Counted from the stretch's first letter, positions 54,586-63,196 are shown. The stretch: 64,000 nucleotides of DNA from RUG14300 sp964391805 (GCA_964391805.1 CAYMNK010000008.1:1-64000); one strand, 5' to 3'. A program made the numbers and translations. The notes: generated by a model not told the origin, from the sequence alone.

Positions 54586-54625
54586 TTTGTACCGAACCTC
54601 ATTGTTTAAAATATCACTATATAGT

Positions 54626-54654
54626 ATTATACAATCAATTCGACAAAAATTCAA
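54626..54654 (-). promoter_or_regulatory. Promoter of the YitT-family gene
   Basis: On the minus strand TTGAAT (54654-54649), 17 bases, TATAAT (54631-54626), about 40 bases before the start. Confidence 0.75.
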
Positions 54655-54835
54655 TAAAAAAGCGAAACATTCACAATATTTCCATCAAAACCGCCAATTA
54701 TGACAACAGTATATTGCAAATTGTTATAGCAATTTTCAAAATATGAATTGGACTGTACCATCAAAGGTCACACCACATTCCCTACGCTCAGTATATCGGA
54801 GTGGGAGACGTGTGCATTTACTTATCTCATAAAGT

Positions 54836-54863
54836 AAAAAGCAGAGGGCACAATACCCTCTGC
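54836..54863 (-). terminator. Terminator of the Cys-rich repeat lipoprotein gene
   Basis: On the minus strand GCAGAGGG (54863-54856) pairs with CCCTCTGC (54848-54841) over a 7-base loop and is followed by TTTTT, about 20 bases after the stop. Confidence 0.9.
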
Positions 54864-54885
54864 TCATTTACTTTACATCCTGATA

Positions 54886-57800
54886 TTACGATAACTTCTC
54901 TATTATTACAACATACTTATCACTATTTGAATAATCATTAGTTGTAAAACAAAAATCAATTGATTCTTCAGATTCAAGAGAAAATCTCATCGAATCGACA
55001 ATAAGTTCTTCATCATCCCCATAGATTAAACGATAGTTTTCATCAAAAGAGTAAATGATATAATTGCCCGACTCTTGAGCTGTAAATGTAAGTGTCGTAC
55101 CCATATATGTTGCGTTTACCAAATTATCGCCTACCGATAAGGATGTAACCGGCTGAGCCTCTTGGATTTTTAACACATAATTATGGGTATCCAAATCATA
55201 GTTTTCAGAGCCTACGGTTAAGACAATATATTCTCCTGCCGATAAAGTAAACGAATATGACAATATAGGCTCATCCTCATACGGGTCATTCATTATAAAG
55301 TCCCAATAGCCATCACCATAGCTGACAATGGCACTGCCTTTTTCATCAACTATCGTAATTGTATATGCACCACCATTTTCGGATTTGAAAATATACTCAA
55401 TCGACTCATTTGATTCTATTGAGATGTCATTATCACCAATATTCAACTCTGGTAGCACGGGGGCTACATATTCAGCAATTGTAAGCTTAAAGCTTACAGC
55501 GCTCTCTTCACTATTATTGGATGAAGCAAGGAAATACACCTTATCTCCTGCATCAGCATCGAACGAATACGAAAGCATTCCATAGTTTTGCGATAGAACA
55601 AAATTGCCGTCTCCATCCTTAACATAGGCAAATCCTTGTTTATCATCAAGAGATATTGTATATTTGCCGTCTTTCTCTACCACAAATTCATATTTAACAG
55701 AGGGCCATTGATCTGTTTCATTGTCAATTCTAAGACTAACGGTATTATCACCAAGAACCAATGACGACAATGAAGCTTCTGATAACGTTACAACACATTC
55801 GTATTTTCCATATTCAATAACGCCAATACCCTCAATGTTAAACGGTAAGCCGTTCACAACTACGTCAATATCATCAAAACCGATAAGAGTACAATAGAAC
55901 TCAAACTTTCCGTTAGCATCTAATTTACCTGAGCCGACAACAACGGATTCAGTTCCATAATCAGTCAAAGCCCAATAAGAGCATGATACAGATAACTCGG
56001 ATAATTCGGCACTTATTCCATCTGGAATAACAACCGAAACGGTATATTTAGGTGCTAACGATACGGACAATGTTAAATCATCCAAATTAGTCTTTGACAC
56101 TTTCTTATAAACGGATGAATATTGAGAATCTAAATTTTCAACTCTTATAAAAATATTCGTACCTTGATTTGGAATAGCATACTCAAGCACTGCTTTACCT
56201 TCAGCATCTGTGGTTGCACGTGCAATTTCTCCTGAAAAGATACCTTGATACATATAATAGGACGTGTAAACAACAACCTCAGCGCCTGAAATTGCTTCGT
56301 CACCACATTTAACAAATACATTCTTTTTAGCAGGAGCAACCAATTCTATCGTATAGGTTTGTCCTTTATCCGTGCTTGCATCATCAACATCCCATACAGT
56401 CGACTGAGAATTATATATTAAACTCGAATCATAACCGGATAATTTGATTTCATAGTTACCCGGTAAATATTTTAGAACCACGGTACCATTTTCATCGGTA
56501 ACTGCACTTTCAATTACATTTTCTTCATAATCCACAAGTGTTACGGTAACACCCGATAAAAGATTACCATTGGTATCCTGAACGATAAAAGTATTATCAA
56601 CCTCTTCTATAACTTTACCTTCTATTTCAAGTTTGAATCCGTTTTCATATGCGCCATAAACAGCGATGTAGATTTCTTCGCCACCGGACAAATATGGGAA
56701 ATCATAATAACTATAGAAGTATTCCCAATCCGAATCATAATACTGTACACCTACTAAGGTTCCGTTTTCACTATCATAAATGCTTTCTACGGCTTCACCG
56801 TTTAGCTTGATAACAAGCCTACCGGGTTGGGTAACAACGTACCTATAATACATAGTACCGTCTGTCGAATTAACCTCAAGCGGACTACTTTCCATTTCGA
56901 TAGCACTGTATGGAGAATATCCTTCATAAGATTTTCCCGATTCTTTATCAACTATCGTAAATCCATAATTGCCATAGTACATATTAATGTAGAATGATTG
57001 GTCTTTCTTCAAATTGATAATATTATATGCATAAATCAAAAATGTACCGTCTGTTGTATATAAATCATAGCCATTTGGATTACAGAAAACGATTTCTTCA
57101 TCATCGGCTGCAGTATACTTGAACCAAGTTTCTTTCGCAACAGAACCATTATAATTTTTATTTTTTTCAAGAATGATAGGATTTTCTTGATTTGAACCCG
57201 GAGCGGACTTCAAAGTGAACGATATATTACCATCGGAGGCACATGCTCTAAGCAAAATTGCACTCGGTTTCTCTGCAAAAGTATAAATTCCGTTAACAAG
57301 CTCTTCGTTCATCGATTCAATCGCATATCCGCCTGTTGAAGCAATATGTCTATAAGAGACATACTCTAATGTAGTTCCTTCTTCAACGGAAATAACAGCT
57401 TTATCAGGAACTTCTACGTCTATATAATTATTCATCATGAAGAAATATACATACTCGTTTGAATCGGCAGTAACGCTTACAGAGACATCTATATTTACAT
57501 ACTTAAGCACTACATCTCTTTCAAATCCACAATTATCTACAGAACAAGTTAAATGGCAATATCCATCGGAATTTGAAGAAGGAACCCTGTCATTCGAGAA
57601 AATGGGATCAAATACAAATTGATGCTCGTGGTCGGCTTCAATTTCTTTACCGCAAACGTCACACACATAATCGTTGTCAGAATCTGAGCACTCACTCAAA
57701 ACCTTACCGCACAAGTCACACTTATGATCGTTATTGTCATCGGAACATTCGCTCATTACTTTTTCACAAACGTCACACTTATGATCTTTGTCAGCATCAG

Positions 57801-58374
57801 AGCATTCACTCATTACTTTTTCGCAAACATCACACTTATGGTCTTTGTTTTTATCCGCACAATCCGACTCTGCACCACAAATATCACACTTGTGGTCCTT
57901 ATTCTCATCCTTACATTCGCTTAAGATTTCGCCACAGATATCGCATTTGTGATCTTTATTATCGTCTTTACATTCGCTTAAGACTTTAGCGCACTTATCA
58001 CATTTATGATCATTGTCCTCGTCTACGCATAATGATAATTGAGCACCACAAATATCGCAATAATGGTCGTTGTTTTCATCTTGGTTGCAAGCACTCATGA
58101 CTTTACCGCAAACATCACATTTGTGATCGCTGTCATTGTCGGCACATTCGCTCATAACTGCTTTACAAAGATCACATTTATGATCATTGTCCGAATCTTT
58201 ATGAGCGGTTACACTGTCTTCGTTCTTCGCCCCGCACTCGCATACCGTCCAGTGGTTAGATTCGTCATTACCCCAATTATCAAAATTGTGTTGGTGGGAT
58301 TGACATGCCACAAATAAACAAGCAGAGAGTACTACGCATAGAACTATAGCAATTACAATACTAAATTTCTTCAT
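54886..58374 (-). CDS. Lipoprotein with a tandem Cys/Asp 'DHKCD' repeat array
   Basis: The 1162-residue protein has a lipoprotein signal (lipobox FVAC, C24). Residues about 25-55 have an H-x-F...W...CECG zinc-like motif. Residues about 58-245 hold ten units of mostly 19 residues, such as CSDADKDHKCDVCEKVMSE. Each carries a DxDxDH loop and a CxxC pair, so calcium and/or zinc binding or disulfide stapling is likely. Then come beta domains, two Cna-B-like units (about 590-690: FIVQDTNGNLLSGVTVTLVD) and PPC-like repeats near the end (SIDFCFTTNDYSNSDKYVVI). No catalytic site was found. Three sites matching the Bacillus ARG box lie upstream. It is monocistronic with promoter and terminator. Confidence 0.85.
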   Translation of the reverse strand: MKKFSIVIAIVLCVVLSACLFVACQSHQHNFDNWGNDESNHWTVCECGAKNEDSVTAHKDSDNDHKCDLCKAVMSECADNDSDHKCDVCGKVMSACNQDENNDHYCDICGAQLSLCVDEDNDHKCDKCAKVLSECKDDNKDHKCDICGEILSECKDENKDHKCDICGAESDCADKNKDHKCDVCEKVMSECSDADKDHKCDVCEKVMSECSDDNNDHKCDLCGKVLSECSDSDNDYVCDVCGKEIEADHEHQFVFDPIFSNDRVPSSNSDGYCHLTCSVDNCGFERDVVLKYVNIDVSVSVTADSNEYVYFFMMNNYIDVEVPDKAVISVEEGTTLEYVSYRHIASTGGYAIESMNEELVNGIYTFAEKPSAILLRACASDGNISFTLKSAPGSNQENPIILEKNKNYNGSVAKETWFKYTAADDEEIVFCNPNGYDLYTTDGTFLIYAYNIINLKKDQSFYINMYYGNYGFTIVDKESGKSYEGYSPYSAIEMESSPLEVNSTDGTMYYRYVVTQPGRLVIKLNGEAVESIYDSENGTLVGVQYYDSDWEYFYSYYDFPYLSGGEEIYIAVYGAYENGFKLEIEGKVIEEVDNTFIVQDTNGNLLSGVTVTLVDYEENVIESAVTDENGTVVLKYLPGNYEIKLSGYDSSLIYNSQSTVWDVDDASTDKGQTYTIELVAPAKKNVFVKCGDEAISGAEVVVYTSYYMYQGIFSGEIARATTDAEGKAVLEYAIPNQGTNIFIRVENLDSQYSSVYKKVSKTNLDDLTLSVSLAPKYTVSVVIPDGISAELSELSVSCSYWALTDYGTESVVVGSGKLDANGKFEFYCTLIGFDDIDVVVNGLPFNIEGIGVIEYGKYECVVTLSEASLSSLVLGDNTVSLRIDNETDQWPSVKYEFVVEKDGKYTISLDDKQGFAYVKDGDGNFVLSQNYGMLSYSFDADAGDKVYFLASSNNSEESAVSFKLTIAEYVAPVLPELNIGDNDISIESNESIEYIFKSENGGAYTITIVDEKGSAIVSYGDGYWDFIMNDPYEDEPILSYSFTLSAGEYIVLTVGSENYDLDTHNYVLKIQEAQPVTSLSVGDNLVNATYMGTTLTFTAQESGNYIIYSFDENYRLIYGDDEELIVDSMRFSLESEESIDFCFTTNDYSNSDKYVVIIEKLS
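57646..58222 (-). repeat. Coding tandem repeat, mostly 57 bp
   Basis: Ten units encode the 19-residue Cys/Asp repeat of the lipoprotein above. Neighbouring units at about 57725-57850 are nearly identical in DNA as well as protein, which suggests recent expansion. Copy number may vary between strains. Confidence 0.85.
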
Positions 58375-58415
58375 AATAACATTCTCCTAAATAATTATTT
58401 TTAAATAGTTTGTTG

Positions 58416-58430
58416 CGCATTTTTATTCAC
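58416..58430 (-). promoter_or_regulatory. ARG-box-like site 1 of the Cys-rich lipoprotein gene
   Basis: GCATTTTTATTCA (58417-58429; minus strand TGAATAAAAATGC) lies just downstream of the predicted start of transcription, where a bound repressor would block elongation. It matches the core of the Bacillus ARG box. Confidence 0.5.
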
Positions 58431-58452
58431 GGTTTTAAACTATTATAAATTC

Positions 58453-58483
58453 ATTATATTACGCGTCATACACCCTAAGTCAA
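58453..58483 (-). promoter_or_regulatory. Promoter of the Cys-rich lipoprotein gene
   Basis: On the minus strand TTGACT (58483-58478) and TATAAT (58458-58453) are separated by 19 bases; TAATAT with a 16-base spacer is an alternative. The leader is about 75 bases. Confidence 0.55.
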
Positions 58484-58551
58484 CCGATTATCAAAAAAAA
58501 TCTTATATTTGCAAAAAAAATGCAGATTTTTTTATCAAAAATCAGCATTTT

Positions 58552-58595
58552 TGCATTTTTATTCAATATTTATCGATAATTTGCATTTTTATTCA
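58552..58595 (-). promoter_or_regulatory. ARG-box-like sites 2 and 3
   Basis: TGCATTTTTATTCA occurs at 58552-58565 and again at 58582-58595, exactly 30 bases apart. Minus-strand reading TGAATAAAAATGCA is a perfect match to the ARG-box core of Bacillus subtilis AhrC. The pair is about 106-149 bases upstream of the predicted start, as in the subtilase operon. Confidence 0.6.
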
Positions 58596-58659
58596 TCAAA
58601 GTGAGCGTAAATGTTAAGTTTCATTAAATTAATATGGATAATTATAATAAACTCCGCCG

Positions 58660-59110
58660 TCATATAGATTCCCGTCCCGTCATACTGAGCGTAACGTAAG
58701 CGGAGTCGAAATTCGAGTATAACGAGAATCAAATTGTGCAACAATTTGGTATCTTGCGGACGAATTCTAAGCTCAGAATGACATTTGATGGGCACATATA
58801 GTAAGTGCAAAATAAAAAGCAAGTGCGGGGACTTGCTTTTAGCGGGCGCTTACTAAGCGCCCCCACAAAACTGCAACGTATTGTTGTCGTTCTTATAAAA
58901 AGTTATGTGCTTTGATTTGCTCTTTTTTACAAGGAATAAGATTCCGACGCTTTGCGTCGCCCTATCGGGTTCGACTACGGTTTTCAACCTTCGCTCAGAA
59001 TGACATTTGATAGTATCATCCGTCCCGTCATACTAAGCGTTGCGTAAGCGAAGTCGAAATTCGAGTATAACGAGAATCAAGCGATGTAATCGTTTGGTAT
59101 CTTGCGGACG
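58660..59110. repeat. Composite repeat block R2-R3-R1-R2
   Basis: R2 on the minus strand lies at 58676-58765 (stem CAAATTGT/ACAATTTG), R3 at 58803-58866 (terminator-like stem 58815-58840 and palindrome 58844-58862), R1 on the plus strand at 58931-59004 (stem GACGC-TTT-GCGTC, second stem GGTT-TTC-AACC) and R2 on the minus strand at 59028-59105 (stem CAAGCGAT/ATCGTTTG). The R3 stem could also serve as a terminator. No gene is present. Confidence 0.8.
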
Positions 59111-59117
59111 AAAATAA

Positions 59118-60407
59118 TTAATTCTTCAATGCGGTGATAGGAACAACGTAAACACCGTCGGCTCGTTGATATGTGGCATTAGACAATCCGCATATTACAC
59201 ATTTGATTATTGGAGATCTACCGCCGTTTTCTTCTATATCTTTACATACTTTGATTAGGTTCTCTGCACCTTCGTCTATTTTTTTAGCTCCAAGTTTTAT
59301 CTCAAAAGCGCACCAATCACCATTTTCAAGTTCTATTACAGCATCAATTTCATTGTTTTTGTAATCTTGATAATGGAATAGTTTAGCACCAAACGATTGA
59401 GCATAAATAGCCAAATCGCGCTCCACAAGCGATTCAAACATAAAGCCAAAGGTGTTTAGATCACCGAGCAATTTCTCAGGCGTGATATTCAACAATGCGC
59501 ATGCCATTGCCGGGTCGGAAAAATGCCTTTTTTCCGATTGTTTTACCCTCAATGATGAACGAAGATTGGGCGAAAAGGGAGTTTGATTGTTAAAAATAAA
59601 CAATCTATTCAATGCCTCAATGTATTTTGCTATTGTATTTCTACTCATAGATTCATTATCTTGAGCAATAATATCTTTCAAAATCGATGAATCAGATACG
59701 GTAGTCGATTCATTTCTTGCAAGAGACCTAAGTAATAATTCGGTTTTATGTCTATCATATTCTACACCGTCGTCAAGACTATTCAGGTCTTCGCTTATTA
59801 TGTTATCCATATAAGCCCTTGGCATCAAATGAACGTCTTTGTCTTTTACAGTTATATTTTCAGGCCACCCACCGCGAACGATACAAGTCGCTAACCTATC
59901 AAGCGAAACTTCTTCCAATAACTGCATTTGTAATTTACCGTTACATACCTCTTCTAAACTTACCTTTCCCGAAGAATCACCCGATTCATATAGTGACATC
60001 GTATTCATTCTTAACCGAACAATTCTACCTGAACCGCTATGCATAATACCCTTTGTTTTGGGAGTTGATGAACCGGTCAATATGATTTGACCTTTCTTTT
60101 GCCGTCTATCTACTTCCGCACGAGTTGCATCCCAAATAGAGGGTACTTCTTGCCATTCGTCAATCATACGAGGCGTTTCGCCTTGAAGTATCATCGCAGG
60201 ATTCAACTCGGCAAGTTGTCTATTTGAAAAGTTGTTTGCAGGATCTCCAACCAAAAATTCACTATTGGAGTGGAATCCGGATGTCCAGGTCTTACCGCAC
60301 CATTTAGGTCCTTCGATACAAACAGCACCACTTACTGCCAAATATCTTTCAATCATTGTATCAATAACTCTTCTCTTATATTTACGTTTATCCGCTATTA
60401 TAGCCAT
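59118..60407 (-). CDS. AAA_14/DUF4143 ATPase
   Basis: The 429-residue protein belongs to the AAA_14-DUF4143 group common in anaerobes, with no settled function. The P-loop is CIEGPKWCGKTWTS (about 33-46), the Walker B-like segment is PRMIDEWQEVPSIWD and a sensor-like ILTGSSTPK follows. The C-terminal DUF4143 part has the nuclease-fold pattern NNEIDAVIELENGDWCAFEIK (D...ExK, here split by one residue change from the classic form). I use the ATG at 60407 with GGAGG 8 bases upstream. It has its own consensus promoter overlapped by four 23-bp iterons. It is related in design, though not closely in sequence, to the XRE-ATPase at 13721-15454. Confidence 0.88.
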   Translation of the reverse strand: MAIIADKRKYKRRVIDTMIERYLAVSGAVCIEGPKWCGKTWTSGFHSNSEFLVGDPANNFSNRQLAELNPAMILQGETPRMIDEWQEVPSIWDATRAEVDRRQKKGQIILTGSSTPKTKGIMHSGSGRIVRLRMNTMSLYESGDSSGKVSLEEVCNGKLQMQLLEEVSLDRLATCIVRGGWPENITVKDKDVHLMPRAYMDNIISEDLNSLDDGVEYDRHKTELLLRSLARNESTTVSDSSILKDIIAQDNESMSRNTIAKYIEALNRLFIFNNQTPFSPNLRSSLRVKQSEKRHFSDPAMACALLNITPEKLLGDLNTFGFMFESLVERDLAIYAQSFGAKLFHYQDYKNNEIDAVIELENGDWCAFEIKLGAKKIDEGAENLIKVCKDIEENGGRSPIIKCVICGLSNATYQRADGVYVVPITALKN

Positions 60408-60429
60408 GTCACGCCTCCTATTTTTTGAT

Positions 60430-60458
60430 ATTATAGCATAGTGAGCAATATTTGTCAA
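60430..60458 (-). promoter_or_regulatory. Consensus promoter of the AAA_14 gene
   Basis: On the minus strand TTGACA (60458-60453), exactly 17 bases and TATAAT (60435-60430): a full consensus. One iteron lies in the spacer. Confidence 0.9.
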
Positions 60459-60532
60459 TATAAGTGAGCAACTTTTTGAGGTTTGTGTGAGCAATATTTC
60501 GAGATTTAGGTGAGCAACTTTTTTTGAGTAAA
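60441..60532 (-). repeat. Four iterons with exact 23-bp period
   Basis: GTGAGCAA (minus strand TTGCTCAC) starts at 60441, 60464, 60487 and 60510, always 23 bases apart. Units 1 and 3 continue TATTT; units 2 and 4 continue CTTTTT...GAG, giving a 46-bp super-repeat. The first lies between -35 and -10 of the promoter and the others extend upstream, as expected for an operator bound by a protein array. Confidence 0.88.
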
Positions 60533-60605
60533 GAGAAAAAAGTGAAATATTATGTTAAATGAATAATATAATTATGGATATAAAGAATTAGTGTATAATT
60601 GTACT

Positions 60606-60905
60606 GGCGATTAGTAATCGCCATATCCTTATTAACAAGGAAGTAGATACCGATGCCTTGCGCATCGCGACTACGTCGTTTGACTTCAGGGCGGTGCCCT
60701 TTCGCTCAGTATGACGGCGGACGAAATCTAAGATCAATATAACATGATGGACACATATAGTAAGTGCAAAATAAAAAGCAAGTGCGGGGACTTGCTTTTG
60801 GCGGGCGCTTACTAAGCGCCCCTACGAAACTGGAATATATTGTTTTTCTTTATGTAAAAAAGTATATGTTTTGGCTTGTTTTTTTATACGGAATTCAATA
60901 TGACA
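60606..60905. repeat. Repeat block: hairpin, R1, R3
   Basis: The palindrome GGCGATTAGTAATCGCC (60606-60622) is followed by R1 (60636-60714; stem GATGC-CTTGC-GCATC, second stem AGGGC-GGT-GCCCT). R3 follows at 60760-60825 (terminator-like stem 60774-60799 and palindrome 60803-60821). The tail ends in GGAATTCAATATGAC, just 7 bases before the stop of the next gene, so the R3 stem may be its terminator. Confidence 0.8.
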
Positions 60906-60907
60906 GA

Positions 60908-63181
60908 TTAATCATTGGTTTCCGACGAGTTTTCACCGGTGGTATCCCCCACCGTGCCATCAGAATTATCTTCTTCGGTGACACGGTAGATGACGCATTT
61001 TTCTTTTCCGCTACCAAAACCGGTGGGATTGGCAATTACCAATTTATAGGCTTCGTTAAGTTCAAGCGTTATACCAAGCTCAACACCGTCAGAGTGCTCA
61101 CATACAAGCACACCATATTCTGTGTCATAATATATCGTAATGATCTCTGTACCCTTATTTGTCGTTATTGTCGCAGTAACCTTACCATCCACATCGGGAT
61201 TACCGAAGGACACGGTTGCATCGCCCTTCTTCAATTTACCGCTATAATCACCTGTTAAGAGTTCGGATATTAGAGGCGGATTCTCAACCGTTACGGTAAC
61301 GGTTGCATAGATGTCGGGCGCTTTGGTTGATGCCATTTTGACAACATACGTGCCAGCTTTAGAAGCAACAAACGTTACGTTGGTGCTGTCTTCGATTACA
61401 CTTACACTTGCACCTTGGAGGTCATCAACTATACTCGGAGTGAAACTTGCGTCGGTATATGCCTTTTCAATATCGGCAACATTCGCCGTGAGAATAAGTG
61501 ACTGGCCGACATATACGGTGGTGTCGATATTACTTTCGGAAGTGGTCTTCCACACATAACCAGAATCGTTATATTCGTAAATAGACGGATATAGATTCCC
61601 GGGATTGGCGGGGTTTGCCGTAATCACTATTGTCTTTTCATAACCGCTTTCGGTTACTAAAAGCAATGTAATATCGCCGGCTAACTTGCTAAATATCTTA
61701 AGAACATTATTATCACTCATCGAATACCAAACAAGAGTAGAATTATCATATCCCAATTTAACTCTCAAGCCTTTATCGGTTATACGATATATATACAATG
61801 GATCATACTTAAAGTTAGACGTCGTGGGAAGAATATTCTTAATTCTAATCGTCAACGGTTTATTGTTATCGGCACAAGTAAACTCCAATTTAGTCGTTTC
61901 GTCGATATATCTTCCAGAATATTGAAGGTCAAAACTCGATATTTTGAAGGCGTCCTCTGTATATTCGTGTTCAGGTTCATCGGGTTCTTCCTCTTTAGTA
62001 ATTTGATTATATTCAACAAATTCCTTATACCAAGGATTACCCACGCCGTCTTTAAGAGTTACGGTAGTACGACCGTTAGGATCGATATTTACATCGAATT
62101 GGTTCAAGTCTCCTTCCGGTTCGCCATCATACCAAACGTAGGTATTAGCCGTTAATTTGACATATCTTATAGCATAATTATCGGTTAAAGTGAATTGGCA
62201 CACTATCTTAGCAAAATAATGCGGAACGGTATAATGTCCAAAAGAGAAGAAGTAAACTTTTTCTCCGTCTTCATTAGTCGTTATACCTTCCAAGAAATCG
62301 TCATTATCATCACGACTTCCCCACTCATATGCATACTTTACCAAGCCCTCAGCTCCGTAGAAGGTACGACCAACCTTAGTGATAGTATAGTCAAAACCTT
62401 CTAAATTCGATTTGGTAGCTTTAGCGTATTTTCCAACGACTTCATAGCCATCCAATCCGATTTGCCTAATGACACCGAAAACTTCTCCGGTGGATGTCAA
62501 CGAGAACCACAAATCCTCATTATCGTCGGCATCATAAGTGTGAACATAATTTTCACCGTATTCGTAACTAAAGGGCACAGGGTTGACGTTCCCACCGCCT
62601 GTATAGTCGCCCATATCTTTTTGTCCGGTACCTCTACGAATAAGGTCTCTGTTACTCGAACCTATCAACACTGCGTCCTCAACGGTGCAATTATCGGGAT
62701 CAAACTCCTTTTTTGCTGTTTTAACGGTGAACGCTATATCGCCATATGCGCTACTATAAACCGCAGTAATTTCGCCTTCTTCAAGAACGGTAGCTTCCTT
62801 TGTTATTTCATAAGAACTATATTGTCTTCCGTCGGTAGTTAATCTCGGCAAGGTAACCTCAATTTTGTGTTCGGGATTATCCCCACAATATTTTACAGCC
62901 TTTCCTGCACCCTCACGGGAATAGGTCGGATCGACCTCTATTACCCAAGTACCGTAAACGTGATTTTCGGCAACCACGGGAACCGATTCCTCGACTACCT
63001 CTCCGCACTCTACGCATACACCTCGTCTAAGTCCTTCGGTGGCGCAAGTAGGCTCCTTAATGGTTTTCCACTTATTGATTGTATGTTGATGAGAGCAAGC
63101 GCTCGTTATGACCATACATGCAAGCGCAAGGATTAAAACGGTCGCAATTGCTATTATTTTTTTCAATATATCTTTATTCAT
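60908..63181 (-). CDS. Large lipoprotein with zinc-like N-terminal motif and Ig-like units
   Basis: The 757-residue protein has a lipoprotein signal (lipobox ITSAC, C29). Just after it is HQHTINKWKTIKEPTCATEG then CVECGEVVEESV, the 'H-x-W...C...C' unit also found in the lipoprotein at 54886-58374. A charged linker and beta-rich regions follow. An Ig/Big-like unit at about 520-660 includes VYVGQSLILTANVADIEKAY and TFVASKAGTYVVKMASTK. The C-terminus is acidic and polar (SDGTVGDTTGENSSETND). The function is unknown; a surface binding protein is likely. It follows the gene at 63197 by 15 bases, so the two share an operon whose start is outside the window. Confidence 0.82.
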   Translation of the reverse strand: MNKDILKKIIAIATVLILALACMVITSACSHQHTINKWKTIKEPTCATEGLRRGVCVECGEVVEESVPVVAENHVYGTWVIEVDPTYSREGAGKAVKYCGDNPEHKIEVTLPRLTTDGRQYSSYEITKEATVLEEGEITAVYSSAYGDIAFTVKTAKKEFDPDNCTVEDAVLIGSSNRDLIRRGTGQKDMGDYTGGGNVNPVPFSYEYGENYVHTYDADDNEDLWFSLTSTGEVFGVIRQIGLDGYEVVGKYAKATKSNLEGFDYTITKVGRTFYGAEGLVKYAYEWGSRDDNDDFLEGITTNEDGEKVYFFSFGHYTVPHYFAKIVCQFTLTDNYAIRYVKLTANTYVWYDGEPEGDLNQFDVNIDPNGRTTVTLKDGVGNPWYKEFVEYNQITKEEEPDEPEHEYTEDAFKISSFDLQYSGRYIDETTKLEFTCADNNKPLTIRIKNILPTTSNFKYDPLYIYRITDKGLRVKLGYDNSTLVWYSMSDNNVLKIFSKLAGDITLLLVTESGYEKTIVITANPANPGNLYPSIYEYNDSGYVWKTTSESNIDTTVYVGQSLILTANVADIEKAYTDASFTPSIVDDLQGASVSVIEDSTNVTFVASKAGTYVVKMASTKAPDIYATVTVTVENPPLISELLTGDYSGKLKKGDATVSFGNPDVDGKVTATITTNKGTEIITIYYDTEYGVLVCEHSDGVELGITLELNEAYKLVIANPTGFGSGKEKCVIYRVTEEDNSDGTVGDTTGENSSETND

Positions 63182-63196
63182 CCTCCGTTTCTCCTT

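Noticed and set aside
57646..58222. The 57-bp tandem repeats as a CRISPR array
   Set aside because: The repeats are in frame within a coding sequence and the whole unit repeats, with no variable spacers and no cas genes.
60438..60530. Iterons as a replication origin or CRISPR-like array
   Set aside because: There are only four units with no rep gene or DnaA-type boxes, and unique spacers of CRISPR length are absent. The position over a promoter fits an operator better.
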